DNA of 64,000 nt from Apostichopus japonicus (lineage: Eukaryota; Echinodermata; Holothuroidea; Aspidochirotida; Stichopodidae), in assembly GCF_037975245.1 (NCBI RefSeq), contig NC_092579.1, positions 1,061,001 to 1,125,000 of the forward strand. Reading direction: 5' to 3'. The notes beneath the pieces were generated by a model. It saw only the letters and a program-made list of their open reading frames with translations. It made no database searches and was not told the origin of the DNA. The position numbers and the translations under genes were made by a program. This document shows positions 37,074 to 50,000 of this stretch, one piece after another. How positions within the stretch are numbered: position 1 is the first letter of the stretch; each line of letters opens with the position of its first letter.

Positions 37074-38690
37074 CAAATTTCTTTAATAATCATAACACTA
37101 AATTGATCGAATTAAGAGGAGTCAGAGAGGTACTCAGTAAGGCAAGACAGAGTATGTAGAGGTTGGAGGGGGTAGGAGGAGAACGTAAGGTACTTAGTGA
37201 GGCAGGACAGGGTGTGTAGGGGTGGAGGGGGTTGAAGGAGAACGTAAGGTACTTAGTGAGGCGGGACAGGGTGTGTAGGGGGTAGAGGGGGTAGGAGGAG
37301 AATTGGAGGTACTTAGTGTGTCAAATTTCTTTAATAATCATCACTCTAAATTGATCGAATTAAGAGGAGTCAGAGAGGTACTTATTAAGGCAAGACAGAG
37401 TGTGTAGAGGTTGGAGGGGGTTGAAGGAGAACGTAAGGTACTTAGTGAGGCAGGACAGGTGTGAAGGGGGTGGAGGGGGTAGGTGGAGAATTGGAGGTAC
37501 TTAGTGTGCCAAATTTCTTTAATAATCATAACTCTAAATTGATCGAATTAAGAGGAGTCAGAGAGGTACTTAGTAAGGCAGGACAGAGTGTGTAGAGGTT
37601 GGAGGGGGTTGAAGGAGAACGTAAGGTACTTAGTGACGCAGGACAGGGTGTGAAGGGGGTGGAGGGGGTAGGTGGAGAATTGGAGGTACTTAGTGTGCCA
37701 AATTTCTTTAATAATCATAACTCTAAATTGATCGAATTAAGAGGAGTCAGAGAGGTACTTAGTAAGGCAAGACAGAGTGTGTAGAGGTTGGAGGGGGTTG
37801 AAGGAGAACATAAGGTACTTAGTGAGGCAGGACAGGGTGTGTAGGGGGTGGAGGGGGTATGAGGAGAATTGGATGTACTTGGTGAGGCTGGAGAGGGTGT
37901 GTAGGGGGTAGAGGGAGTAGGAAGAGAATGGGAGGTACTTGGTGAGGCTGGAGAGGGTGTGTAGGGGGTAGGGGGGTAGGAGGAGAATTGGAGGTACTTA
38001 GTGTGGCAAGACAGAATGTGTAGAGGTTGGGGGGGGGGGTGAAGGAGAACGGGAGGTACTTAGTGAGGCAGGACAAAGGTGTGTAGGGGGTGGAGGGGGT
38101 AGGAGGTGAATGGGAGGTACTTGGTGAGGCTGGAGAGGGTGTGTAGGGGGTGGAGGGTGTATGAGGAGAATGGGAGGTATTTGGTGAGGCTGGAGAGGGT
38201 GTGTAGGGAGTGGAGGGGGTATGAGGAGAATGGGAGGTATTTGGTGAGGCTGGAGAGGGTGTGTAGGGTGGAGGGGGTAGGAAGAGAATGGGAGGTACTT
38301 GGTGAGGCAGGACAGGGTGTGTAGGGGGTGGAGGGGGTATGAGGAGAATGGGAGGTACTTGGTGAGGCTGGAGAGGGTGTTTAGGGGGTGGAGGGGGTAT
38401 GAGGAGAATGGGAGGTACTTGGTGAGGCTGGAGAGGGTGTGTAGGGGTGGAGGGGGTAGGAGGAGAATGGGAGGTACTTGGTGAGGCTGGAGAGGGTGTG
38501 TAGGGGGTGGAGGGGGTAGGAAGAGAATGGGAGGTACTTGGTTGGGTGTGTAGGGGGTGGAGGGGGTAGGAGGTGAATGGGAGGTACTTAGTGAGGCAGG
38601 ACAAAGGTGTGTAGGGGTAGAGGGGGTAGGAGGAGAATGGGAGGTACTTGGTGGGGCAGGAGAGGGTGTGTTGGGTGGGGGGGGGGAGTA
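37074..38690. repeat. G-rich ~60-bp minisatellite with 188-bp higher-order repeat
   Basis: The basic unit (about 58-60 bp) carries GGTACTTGGTGAGGCTGGAG, then AGGGTGTGTAGGGGGTGGAG and GGGGTAGGAGGAGAATGGGA. In the left third, larger units begin CAAATTTCTTTAATAATCAT at 37074, 37322, 37510 and 37699, so a composite of about 188 bp was amplified. The plus strand is strongly G-rich and meets G-quadruplex patterns in most units. Since 60 is a multiple of 3, minus-strand frames of 300 and 237 codons (Pro/Ser/Thr-rich) stay open in two overlapping frames. This is an artefact of the repeat. Confidence 0.92.
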
Positions 38691-40397
38691 GGAAGAACAG
38701 GATTGACACATGACATAACATGTTCCGTTGGTGTGTTCAGCTTCATTCTTAAAACATATTAATAACTATTTTGTAATTTTAATATGTATAAGCCAGCATC
38801 ACCTGCCTCTAACATGATTGGGGTCGCTATGGCAAATCACTTCGACTAAAACAAAAAAGGACACGCACAAAACCTGTAGAAAACCAGGTCAACAAAACGA
38901 CAATTTACAACAGCATTACAAATATAAGCAAGTTAATACCATCGTATGTCCTACTGGTAAGTACGTTAATCACAATTTTATTTTTTATTTTTATTTTTAA
39001 TATTTAACTGAAATCTGTGATGATTCTGATCGATGTCACGAAGGTAACCCCTACATTGACAGCGAAGCAAAACGGTTACCGTCAATACTTAGGGAATTTT
39101 ATTTCTTCTTTTGCTTTAAACATTCAAATTGATGAATTTACCTTGGAATATTTTGTGATGCATATGTTAAATTTAACTTTATGGGTAAGCATGTCGGATG
39201 GTTCAGTTTTAAGATGTTTCGAAATTTGACATTCGTATTGAATTACATTGGCACGGTAAGAAGAGCGGGGTATCACGACGAGGGAAGAATTTGTTGTAAG
39301 TAAAATTACTTTGGCGTGAATGGAAGTTTGTATAAATATAACAGTGTAGTTTTCTTTAGTAGAGGAATATCTTTATGATTTAAGTAACCATAACTTAAGA
39401 CCCTACGTCGCCATTGTTTATCTCGAATAAAAGGTTCTCTAAACAATACAACTAATGTTAAGTTGAGGACGTTCACTGCTGTAGTAAACACCACCCCTTT
39501 CCCTGAAGGGACCCTCAGGAGCTAGTTGACACAAGAAATCACCCAAGAAAGAACCTAGTCACGAAAAAGCAAACAACCGAACGACTGGTTCCGCTCTCAA
39601 TCTCAGTCCCCTTGCATCGAGACTGTGACTGTGTGATCATCGTCAGGTATGTATCACGATTCCCCTAAAAAGGGGAACATAATTCTACACATGTTCTTAG
39701 CCAACAGGATAAATATGCGGGATAAAATCAGCAAATCACGATGGAAAAATTAATCGAAAACGAGAAAATAAGAATGCTAATACTTTGTCGTACCACTTTC
39801 GTACCGTTTAAGAACAAATTACCGAATTATTTATGAGTTCGTAACAGTCAGCAACTTTACAGTTTCGTCGAACATCCCTGAGCCCAGAGATTAATGCGTT
39901 TCCTGCTAAGATTAACTTCAATCCTGATCAATTAATTGAACCCTGTAAATTATACACACTTGTTCTTCTTCTTTTGGCACCTCTTCTCGTCTTTTCTTAA
40001 TTTATTAGCCCATATGCCCCTTACGAAGTTTAATTGAGATAACTGTCATCAATTTATCACCGAAAATGACGAATAGATATGGCCATATCTTTGATTTTTC
40101 ATAAAAGTGAAGAGCCTTAATAGGTTTATGACTCAAACAGTAAATACACTTAAAATCCGGTCAGTGTTATGAGATCACGTTTATTGCAAAAGAAAGTTAC
40201 CTTTTGAACATATCGGTCTTGTTTTCTTAAAAAACGTTTGTGTGAAACTGCAAAAATGACAATTTCTTTTGCTTATGCTTATGTTCGTTAATTAAGTAAG
40301 ATTTACGACTCAAAAAATGGTGGGTTTGAACTCTTTATAACCGACGATCGCCTTTTGTCAGGCTGGCTTAACTTAACTAGTCAAACCTGAAGGTGCC
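38691..40397. other. No gene seen
   Basis: AT-rich DNA between two arrays. Short frames at 38818-39229 have no recognisable features. Confidence 0.45.
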
Positions 40398-41127
40398 GGA
40401 GAGGAGAGGAGAGGAGAGGAGAGGAGAGGAGAGGAGAGGAGAGGAGAGGAGAGGAGAGGAGAGGAGAGGAGAGGAGAGGAGAGGAGAGGAGAGGAGAGGA
40501 GAGGAGAGGAGAGGAGAGGAGAGGAGAGGAGAGGAGAGGAGAGGAGAGGAGAGGAGAGGAGAGGAGAGGAGAGGAGAGGAGAGGAGAGGAGAGGAGAGGA
40601 GAGGAGAGGAGAGGAGAGGAGAGGAGAGGAGAGGAGAGGAGAGGAGAGGAGAGGAGAGGAGAGGAGAGGAGAGGAGAGGAGAGGAGAGGAGAGGAGAGGA
40701 GAGGAGAGGAGAGGAGAGGAGAGGAGAGGAGAGGAGAGGAGAGGAGAGGAGAGGAGAGGAGAGGAGAGGAGAGGAGAGGAGAGGAGAGGAGAGGAGAGGA
40801 GAGGAGAGGAGAGGAGAGGAGAGGAGAGGAGAGGAGAGGAGAGGAGAGGAGAGGAGAGGAGAGGAGAGGAGAGGAGAGGAGAGGAGAGGAGAGGAGAGGA
40901 GAGGAGAGGAGAGGAGAGGAGAGGAGAGGAGAGGAGAGGAGAGGAGAGGAGAGGAGAGGAGAGGAGAGGAGAGGAGAGGAGAGGAGAGGAGAGGAGAGGA
41001 GAGGAGAGGAGAGGAGAGGAGAGGAGAGGAGAGGAGAGGAGAGGAGAGGAGAGGAGAGGAGAGGAGAGGAGAGGAGAGGAGAGGAGAGGAGAGGAGAGGA
41101 GAGGAGAGGAGAGGAGAGGAGAGGAGA
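40398..41127. repeat. Perfect pentanucleotide microsatellite (GAGGA)n, about 146 copies
   Basis: 730 bp of uninterrupted GAGGA with no substitution visible. The plus strand is all purine and the minus strand all pyrimidine, a composition able to form triplex DNA. The pentamer contains no stop in any of its frames on either strand, so several mutually overlapping frames of 250-278 codons remain open (Leu-Leu-Ser-Ser-Pro or Arg-Arg-Gly-Glu-Glu). None is a gene. The flank at 41128-41210 is A-rich with AGAACAGA/AGCACAG words. Confidence 0.97.
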
Positions 41128-41210
41128 CTGTACGAAACAGCACAGTAGAACAGAATATGTACATACCAGGACAGAGTAGAATGGAACACTTTTAAACAAA
41201 GCAGAACAAA

Positions 41211-42039
41211 CACATCCTGCCCAATTAAAAAACCAAACTGTTTTGAAAGTTATAATTGTTTTAGAGAGCGAGGCAATACAAACGCTACCACTATACTCTC
41301 ATCATCACATTTCATTCTCTTTATTCCCAAATATCAAAGTCATCAGATTACGTCATCAATAACCCCCCCCCCCCACCCCACTCCACCCACCCCCTCCATT
41401 TTTCATCCTCAACAGAAAACATATTGATCAATTTTGTTTTCTTCAAATGAAGACAAATATTCGAGTGATCCTCCACCAATACGAAAGGAATTAATTCGTG
41501 TCGTTCAAGGATTAACTATTTTCACTTTTTATTTATTTTTTGGCATATTGCCTTTACAAGATCGTATATTGCTTTGTTTTTTATAATACCTTGGTGCAAA
41601 AACATCACCTAAATCTCCAGTCTGTCATGAAATTGAGTTCGTTTCAAATAACAAATTTGAGAAGTTTGAAATTGTGCGGCTTTTGTACAATTAATTGGGC
41701 GTAAATTGAAACTTTTAATCGCTCCCTCTTAACTTAAAAGTAAAAAAAATCTAATTTAGCGTTGATTTATTGCTCCCCCAATCATCTCAAATTGACTTCA
41801 TTAACCTCATTTTAACAATAATTTCTGGAAACTTTCAAATTCTTATAGTCTATTAGAAAGTCGGTTAGAAAGTTAAAACTTCCTAGTCTATTAAAGTCTT
41901 TCAAGTGTGATTGATGTAACACGAAACTGAAACGACCTTTGGTTGAACTTTGGAAGTATCTTAAATCAGAAATTAGGGTCTGACTTGATTCACGCTATAA
42001 AACATTTACACAACGGTGACAGTATCAACCAGTAACATA
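41211..42039. other. No gene seen
   Basis: AT-rich DNA with a C-rich patch at about 41361-41395. Nothing coding is recognised. Confidence 0.45.
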
Positions 42040-42560
42040 AACACCTGTGAATCAGGAATCACGGTTTGAGTTAAATTCAGGAATCACACTAGGTAACATA
42101 CACACAGCAAGTAAAAGTATCAAGCAGGAACATATTCTAAGTTCCTTTGAATCAGGAATCGGAGATTGACTCAACTGCTGGAATCACACTATGAAACATA
42201 TACACAACAACGACAGTATAAGCCAGGAATCATAGAATCATAGTCTTACTGAACTTGAGGAATCACACGATGACATAAACAACAATGAACGTATCAAACA
42301 GAAACATATTCTAAGTTCATTTGAATCAGGAATCACAGTTTGACTTTACTTCGAGAGTCACACTAGGAAACATATGCACAACCAGGACAATATCAAACAG
42401 GAACATAAATTCCTGTAAATCAGGAATCAGGGATCGACTTAATTTTCAAGAGTAGCACCATAAAGTGTACACAGTGATACGGTTTCTAACAGGAACAAAT
42501 TATAAGCTCCTATACATAAGAGATAAGTGTTTGATTCACTTCAAGAATCACGTCAAGCAT
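42040..42560. repeat. Degenerate tandem repeat, about 95-100 bp period
   Basis: The block GAATCAGGAATC recurs near 42049, 42149 and 42323, with AAATCAGGAATC near 42417. It is followed in each copy by a TTTGAxTTxA segment, a TCACACTAxGxAACATA segment and a CAACxxxGACAxTATCAAxCAGGAACAT segment. Copies differ at many positions and one is shortened, so this is an old array of about five units. Confidence 0.7.
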
Positions 42561-44513
42561 AAGACACGTCCATGAGAATATTTAATTTTTAGTTAAAAAA
42601 ATACGACGCACTGTGTATAAACAGGAGTTGGCCTACATATATTTTTACCTATTTTATTTTACGAATCAATGTTGCGTATTTAATATTACTTACTAATGTC
42701 CGCTTGATGATTCTGTTCTAGTAAAAAAAGGAACAGTGAAATGGAGGAAATATTTCGGAAATGGCTCGTATCAATACATATATTATTTATCATTAAGTCA
42801 ATGACAATCTGACATAAACAGATAAAACGTTGTACATGAATAAACCTCATCAGAAAAGTCTCTACCGTTTCCTTTAGCTTATAGTTACAACAGAATAACC
42901 TCGTTTTGGACGACATAGTTTCTTCAAGTTCAATCTTAAATTGTCTTGAAAGCAATGTAACTTAAACTACTCCAGTTACAAAGAAAAGCTCTAAATACAA
43001 ACACATTTCTTCCCTATCTCCTTCCTTTCTTCGTAAAATCGTAGAAAGCTTTGACAGTATATATTTGTATCTTTCATCTACACGGTCTTTCTAAAGGCTA
43101 CGAATGCATACGTCACGAGCGTAGCAAATAGTAGCTCCCTGTGGGCAAGTACTGGACCCTGATTATATCTCTTACATGGCAGTAAAACACCAGTCTGGGA
43201 GACTTTTTTTGGAATACCACTTTATGTTTCAGTCAATGACTGCTAAGTAACGGTGTACTTGCTGTCGTTTTATATTTTACTTTAGTAACAGACTGTTGTA
43301 ATAATACATGCAATAAAGCCAATAGGTTCATCTCACCGTGCGTGGGTATCCGCCAGTCATTATTTAACGGAGAAGAGCTGTCAATAGCCAGTCAAATTTC
43401 ATCGAAATAACGAACTTATCAACAAATACAAACAGAGGAATACCACACATGAACGGTTGCCTGAACATTAATCTCGATACCCAATCCTCTGTGGATTAGA
43501 CACACTAATGCAAGGTTCTTCCATTATTCATAGAACCCTGCAGGGCGGAGACGGATGGGTGGGGGATGGGTGGGGGGGGGATTCAGTACATGTTCTATAC
43601 TGTGTCTGTGGGCCATTTGAGGGAACTTTCCCTCGCAACGATAATAGGTTTATTAACCTTTGAAAATGTTTAGGAATTTGGAAAATTTATAAGGGTCTTA
43701 AATCGACCGTTCGCTGCATATGTTCCTTCTCTTTGCTTCTCTTTGCATGAATATTCTTCATTTGAAAATGTATTTATGTAGATTCGCTAAAATTTTGTCA
43801 AACACCTGCAACACAGTATTTCAATTTTCACGCATTATAGCGCTATAGTATAAGAGAAATGTATCTCTTTAGCATGTTTTAACATGTTAAATAGGGCTGA
43901 ACAAAGTGTTTGTCCAGGTGGTTTGTTATACGGGAGGAAGACACTTTAATTGGTTACATGTATCCAAATATCACGTAATGGCGTTACTTTTGTTAATGCT
44001 GCAGTGTGTTAGTTCTCTTTTAAGTGGTTCTGCTAAGAGAGGATAAGAAATAAACATTGTTAAGATTTCTTTGGCTTGCTTACATACACATTAGTTTGAT
44101 AGAGAATGGTCTCTTGTAATGGGGCGCGCAAATACATCTCGTATGATAGTTTGCTTAGCATGTTTACAGAGTTTAATTGAAAGAAAAACTGATTGCAGGA
44201 TGTAATTGTGCAGTAATATACACACATGTGTTCAATAAATAACAAACCGATAACACATGTTCCGGATTAATAGTACTGTTAGCCCAATGATATGAAGGTA
44301 AAACCAATGACCTGAGGTAGCAACCAACATGCATTGTGAAAATACTGATAATCTTTAACATGACTTAAAGATATAATTTAAGTTAAGATGGCTATTATTC
44401 AATTAATACATTAATTCGAGCAATATTTCTAAATTATTGGAAATATTGTCAGAACACCAAGAGATGTTGACCAGAATTTAAGATACCTATAAAATAAATA
44501 CAATGATATTGTA
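42561..44513. other. No gene seen
   Basis: AT-rich DNA with a G-rich patch at 43553-43580. An 89-codon minus-strand frame near 42686-42955 has no recognisable domain. Confidence 0.45.
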
Positions 44514-44521
44514 GAGGAATT

Positions 44522-45189
44522 CAAGGGCGGCCGAACCGGGGGGCACAGGGGGCACGTGCCCCCCCCCCCCCCCACTTTTCCTCAGGTTAAAAATGTGCCC
44601 TTTTTCTACATAAAAATTGAGGTGTCTCAAGTTAGCAAGAGGCCAGGGAACCAGAATGAACACTCGGGAAGGGCCGTTTCCGGCCATCTGAGGGGTTTGT
44701 AAAACCAAAAATTTTCTTGTACGCTCCGCGCCAACCGATGGTGGCGCTCCGCTCAGATAGTCGTGCATACAACTTTGCAAATCCTGGCTACGCCCCTGAC
44801 TTTTAATGAATTTCTGTGGGTCAAACTCAAAGCTATTTCGAATGGAAAAATTTTGTTAAGATATTAACAAGAAATAAACTCTAATAATGAAGATTCCTAC
44901 ATTAGCAAATAGCATGATTTCACCTCATTTTATCTCAAAAGAAAACTTGTTCCTTGTTTCCCAATTCGCACATTGGATATTGCAGTGCTAGTATGCATAT
45001 TTTCCTTGAAGGTGGGGGGGGGGGGTCGTTGATGGAGTGATGTGTATACGCAAATAAGATAATACAATAAGAGCTATAAAGGGTACTAAATGTAAGGCTG
45101 CATCAGTCCAATCGTATTTCTGCAAAGTGCCCTTTGATGTCGGTTCCCCCCCCCCCCCTCCCAGATTAAAAGTGCTTCCGCCGCCCTTG
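44522..45189 (-). mobile_element. Non-autonomous hAT-like DNA transposon, copy 2 (668 bp, inverted)
   Basis: Same family as 1355-2006, in opposite orientation and about 95% identical by eye. The ends are CAAGGGCGGCCGAA (44522-44535) and TTCCGCCGCCCTTG (45176-45189), flanked by a perfect 8-bp duplication GAGGAATT at 44514-44521 and 45190-45197. It shares the internal terminus (reverse complement at about 44780-44799), the GCGCCA/TGGCGC hairpin (44728-44747) and the GGGGGCACGTGCCCCC palindrome (44548-44563). The size difference from copy 1 lies largely in homopolymeric C/G runs. Different target duplications show the two copies inserted independently. Confidence 0.92.
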
Positions 45190-45497
45190 GAGGAATTAAA
45201 CATAGCTTTACTTTAATTTATCTTTATAATTCAAGTTAAGATATCTCCATTTCATTCTATATGCATTTATGAGAGCAATATTTCTGTCTTAAAAATAACT
45301 TTTATATTTATCTCCAATTGAATTAGAGATATCCTTAATATCGTATTAATTAATAAAGTCCAAGATTTCTTTCAATTTGGGAATAACAACCTAAATGGCT
45401 AATCCTGAGGTCCGGATATATATGTAACCACAATTTGAGTTACTATTCGCTAAAGGTATGTGACACTTCTGGTAAATATATATTTGGCCAGTTTTCT

Positions 45498-45965
45498 AAT
45501 GCTAATACCACTCTTTACTGTCCATCCATATCGGCTTTAAAGCACTCGTACTGACAGTATGAACATTTTCCCGCCTTTATCTGATTCCAATGCTAATACC
45601 ACTCTAAACTGTCCATCCATATCGGCTTTAAAGCACTCGTACTGACAGTATGAACATTTTCCCGCCTTTATCTGATTCCAATGCTAATACCACTCTAAAC
45701 TGTCCATCCATATCGGCTTCAAAGCACCCGTACTGACAGTATGAACAGTTCCCAATTCTAACGCCGATACCACTCTATATATACTGTCCATCCATGTCAG
45801 CTTCAAAGCACTCGTACTGACAGTCCGAACAGTTCCTAACCTTCCATGATAGAAACAAGATATTCATACTGCTCATAATGTCAGTAAGAGTGTTTTTTGG
45901 GGGGGAAGAGGGACACTTACGGACAGTATAGACTAAATTGTCCCAACAGAGGTTCATATCTTGTT
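45498..45965. repeat. 91-bp tandem repeat built from a transposon interior
   Basis: AATGCTAATACCACTC begins units at 45498, 45589 and 45680 (91 bp), with a fourth diverged unit from about 45757. The last unit continues into a tail ending ATTGTCCCAACAGAGG (about 45942-45957). The order AATGCTAATAC, AACTGTCC, AAAGCACTC, CTTTATCTGAT and ATTGTCCCAAC is the same as in the 199-bp inverted-repeat element at 62136-62334, which has only one unit. The left terminus of that element is missing here. Confidence 0.8.
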
Positions 45966-46660
45966 CTGGGGATGAATATTCTTGAAAAATAATAATAAAT
46001 GTTCCGAGAAGTAAATAATGAGGAAATTTGCTAATTTCTCAAACGTTTCTTTCGATTTTGATCATTTTTGAAACAGATTAAACCACAATTTTAATGACGT
46101 AACTTTATACCTATACGTTCTAGAAACCTGTTTACAATCATTGTTTTTTTTTTGCGTGAAGCGTACGTCACCTTCATCAAAACCCGTTCAATCGAGTTTT
46201 TCTACGCCGAACGTTCAATTCCCTCATCGACATTATAACACCTGCTCTCGATAGAAAATGAGTAACATGAGAAGAAAGAAAAGTGAAATGTTAGATGAAC
46301 ACTAAAACAAAACACTCATCGCGAAGTTATTTTCTTGATGACACTATGGGCGTTCCATAAGACACTCCAACGCAAATCATGTCACTAATTGCAAAGTCGA
46401 TCTCTGGCGATTAAAAACAACTTTTTTGTTAGCGTGAAGATACATTATCGTGTGAGTAATGCACATACTTGGTTCAGTGAAGCATACATGCAGATTATAT
46501 TAGGTTAATATAACACCTCCCTGGTTAAACACATATTTTCGGGTTCCATAGCAACCGTTATAATTGTGACATCACATCAATTACTGCTCTGGTTGTGTTC
46601 TTCTTCTTTAGCTTACTCAATTCCACATGGATTTTACCAAGAACCTGCTGTTAATTTTAC
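45966..46660. other. No gene seen
   Basis: AT-rich DNA between two repeat elements, with no coding frame. Confidence 0.45.
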
Positions 46661-47069
46661 CAGGGGCGGATGCAGGATTTGTGACAGGGGGGGGGGGTCT
46701 GACTGGTCCAGCCGCGCCTGAACGTAAGACTATCTAAGCGGAGCGCCACCATCAGTTGGCGCGGAGCGTACCAGAAAATATTTGGCTTTGCAAACCCCCC
46801 AGATGGCCGGAAACGGCACTTCCCGAGTATTCTAAGCTGCATGTACCTAGCCTGAAAATATGGATCTCATGTCTGCAATTTCTCAATTGATGAGAAAAAA
46901 AAAACAATCTATGAAATATGGTATTACATATCAGATGAGTTAATTATTTTTTTTCTCTCTCTCTTTTTTTCTCTCTCTTTTTTTTCTCTTTTTTTTTTCT
47001 CTTTTTTGTTGTTGGCCAAGAGCAGGGGAGGGGGTCCGGACCCCCTGGACCCCCCTGGATCCGCGCCTG
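46661..47069 (+). mobile_element. hAT-like non-autonomous element sharing a module with the 1355 family
   Basis: The left end CAGGGGCGGATGCAGG (46661-46676) and the reverse complement of the right end, CAGGCGCGGATCCAGG (47069-47054), match at 14 of 16 positions. The flanks do not show a clear 8-bp duplication. From about 46728 to 46820 the interior (GCGGAGCGCCACCATC, then CCCAGATGGCCGG and CTTCCCGAG) matches the right part of the 1355-2006 family, including the GCGCCA/TGGCGC hairpin (46743-46762). A CT/T-rich tract fills about 46945-47010. No transposase is encoded. Confidence 0.7.
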
Positions 47070-50000
47070 TTTGCTTATTGTCAATAACAACATATCGAAC
47101 AAGTTAGTTCCATGACATGATGTGTATACTGTAACGAGTTAATTATGTTATCATTATGTCCAAACATAGATCGAAGTCTCACTTAACTGTACATTGGAAT
47201 GTCACGTGCTAATTAGATCCTACGATATTATGGATTAGAAATGACTGAATCAGCCACCATCCTTCCCTCCTCCACCCCCTCACCCCCAATTGAAAACGCT
47301 GCGTTAAATGAGGTTATTTTTCTAAGTGTCAATACTTTGTGTGCTGTACGAACATGAAATTTTACACTGCTTGAAGTAAGTTAGGAGAAAGTATAATACC
47401 TTAAACACGTTAACCATATAGGAAACGGAGAACCAATTAATAAATCATAGACCGCTATTGATTGGTTATCGAATAGGATTAAATCTCAATTATTTGAAAT
47501 TAGATGAACCTAGGGCGGCTTTCATTTTAATTTTTCTTCATCAAGAAATTTGTGATCAATTAATTTTATGTACGTCATATAAATAATTGCACTGTGAACC
47601 TTTTCATGCTGTATTATAGTTAATTACGTAAATATCATAATTAAGGCGCCATTTTGGAATAAACTCGAACAGACGTTTTTAGGATATATATTACCGTTAA
47701 TCAAGCCGGAAACATGAAGTTTAAATGTATGTAACCATTTACCGAGATCACGCATGCGTAAAGTGTCTATTCGCTTCCGAAAGGGATTCGTGATATCTCA
47801 CTAAGCGTAACAAAGTCACTATCATACGATTACCCGTCTCCAGGGTTGAAAGTGGATCAAGAGTTTTCGTTTTGTACTTATTGTGTCCAGGCACTCTCTT
47901 TCAAAGTGGTGAATTTTCTTAAAAGGCACGGGTACCCTTTGGGTATAAGGCCTTTTAGGTTTCGCTTAACGTGAAACCAGGGTAAACATTGACCACTGTC
48001 TTTAGTTGGTAATAAATAAATACCCACGTTCACACGCCCATGCATTTGTACGATCACCCACTCTTCATTTATTAGAAAGTTTGGCATTTAGATAATTGGC
48101 AGTTCTGAAGTGCTCAGAGGTAATAAAATATATTCTTTGCCTGCTTACATAATTAAGCTACACTTCTTGACTGATCTGGTTATCAAGGAACAAGGTTTCA
48201 AGCCTAAAGTTAAAAGTTAAACAATTCTTGGTTTGCCAAAGCAACTTTGAAGTGGAAACAAATCTCTGTAAACGAAAGTACTCGAAGGGTAAACGATGCG
48301 TGATTTAAAAGATGGCTTTGACAGTTACACGTGAACAGTAAAATCTATTGAAGCAAAATAATAAAATATCTACTTGACACGATTTTGATAGCGTCGAACC
48401 GACTTGCTGTCTCTGTTGTTTTCTTTGGTGGAGGGGGGGGGGGGGGTGTTGACGGAGTATTGCGTGTGTAATATGGGCAAGTAATAAGAGACTAGGAAAC
48501 ATTTGTTGCTTTTTATCCACGGCTTATTTAAGGGACATAATCAGACCATATTCCATGAGCCTACCAATCCTTTGTCTGACATTGAATGGTATACGTGTAT
48601 CCTAAATTTGACGGAAGAACTAATGTATACATTACGACAGAGTTTCTACTTTGATTGATATTGCGGGTGACCGTTGCGTGGTTTCATTAATTGAAACTTT
48701 GTGCATTTTCAAAATCAAAATTTCCAATGCTGGTATAGGTGGTGCGTCAGAAATTTACATCATTAATATATACTAAAACTTTATCGCGTCCAGTGATAAT
48801 AATAGTAAAGGATATTTTACTCAGTGGAGAATGGAATAAGATCGGTTACGCCGGGGGCAGGGGTAGGCTCCCAATATTTTTCTTCCCTTCAACAACAATG
48901 GCCAGAAGTAAGGTTTTAGTTTTAATTAGGTTCTACGTGCCCCCCTCCCCCTTCGGGAAAGTTTTGAGTCCCTTAAAAAAGAAGTCTAACAGCGCCTCAG
49001 CCTTTCACCAACCCATTGGAAGCATCAGGTTATGTTTCATTATTTAAATTCTCATCCACCAAGATATATCGCGTGATGGCAATAACAGTTTCACTGACCA
49101 GTGCTCGGCAGACAAATTGGCTAGATGCTACAAGGTAAATCAGCTATATATGAGAGGGTTGACCGCTTTGGCATAATTCTGTATCTTTTCCATGTGTTTT
49201 ATCACTTTAAATTTTCTAGAAGTGAAAGACCCGTTGAATGAACTGCTGTAAGCTGACCCGATTACCAGCTGCATTTAATACGCCATCAGTAACTTACTGA
49301 AATATTGCAAGACTCGGTGTTAGTGATATCTAATGAAGGGGAGCTCAGGCATGATGGATAATGACAATCCATGGTCCTGCTAAGTTTAATATTGTAGCTA
49401 GTATGTGATGTTAGCTTAATACCAGAAACAGAGCGCAAACTATGAAACATAACACCATCATAAATCATTAATTTACTGGGGTATACAGTGTAAATACGCG
49501 AGCAAGATTGTCTTTTATTTGGATAAGTACATAATAATGTTAGGTTTTTTCATAATTCCTTATTATGGTCTATGCCAGTATTCTCTACCCTCGTGGAGAC
49601 AAGATTATGTTGTTTTGAAATGTTACGGTCTCTCAAATAAGCCAAATAATGTAATGATTTTAAAGTACAGCGTACTGAAGTGGAACCAGTACTAAAGCGT
49701 GGACTTGCTCATGTCAATAGAAAATACTTACCAACCGATACATGCCCACACGCACCCAAATGCCCAAACACGCAAAACACGGCGCGTGCGCATAAGCAAG
49801 AATACCGCATGTGAGACATTTCCAAACTATTTTCCGTGGCGGAACCAGTTCCAACCGATAAAGAGGTCGGTTTGTGGACAAGTTTTGATCTTTTAAAAGG
49901 GCCGTCTTGATGACCAAATTATTGAGTAACGAAATGCTAAAACCTTATATATCTAAGGAAACATCATTCAAGTTGGTTTTGATCCTTGAGTATGATCCGA

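Noticed and set aside
37819-38721. 300- and 237-codon minus-strand Pro/Ser/Thr-rich frames
   Set aside because: They are open only because the 60-bp repeat length is a multiple of three, and two overlapping frames are open at once. There is no domain or gene context.
40373-41213. Frames of 251-278 codons on both strands across the pentamer array
   Set aside because: GAGGA repeats contain no stop in any of their frames, so open frames are inevitable.
47878-48087. 69-codon minus-strand frame
   Set aside because: Composition is passable, but there is no recognisable domain, splice context or neighbouring exon.
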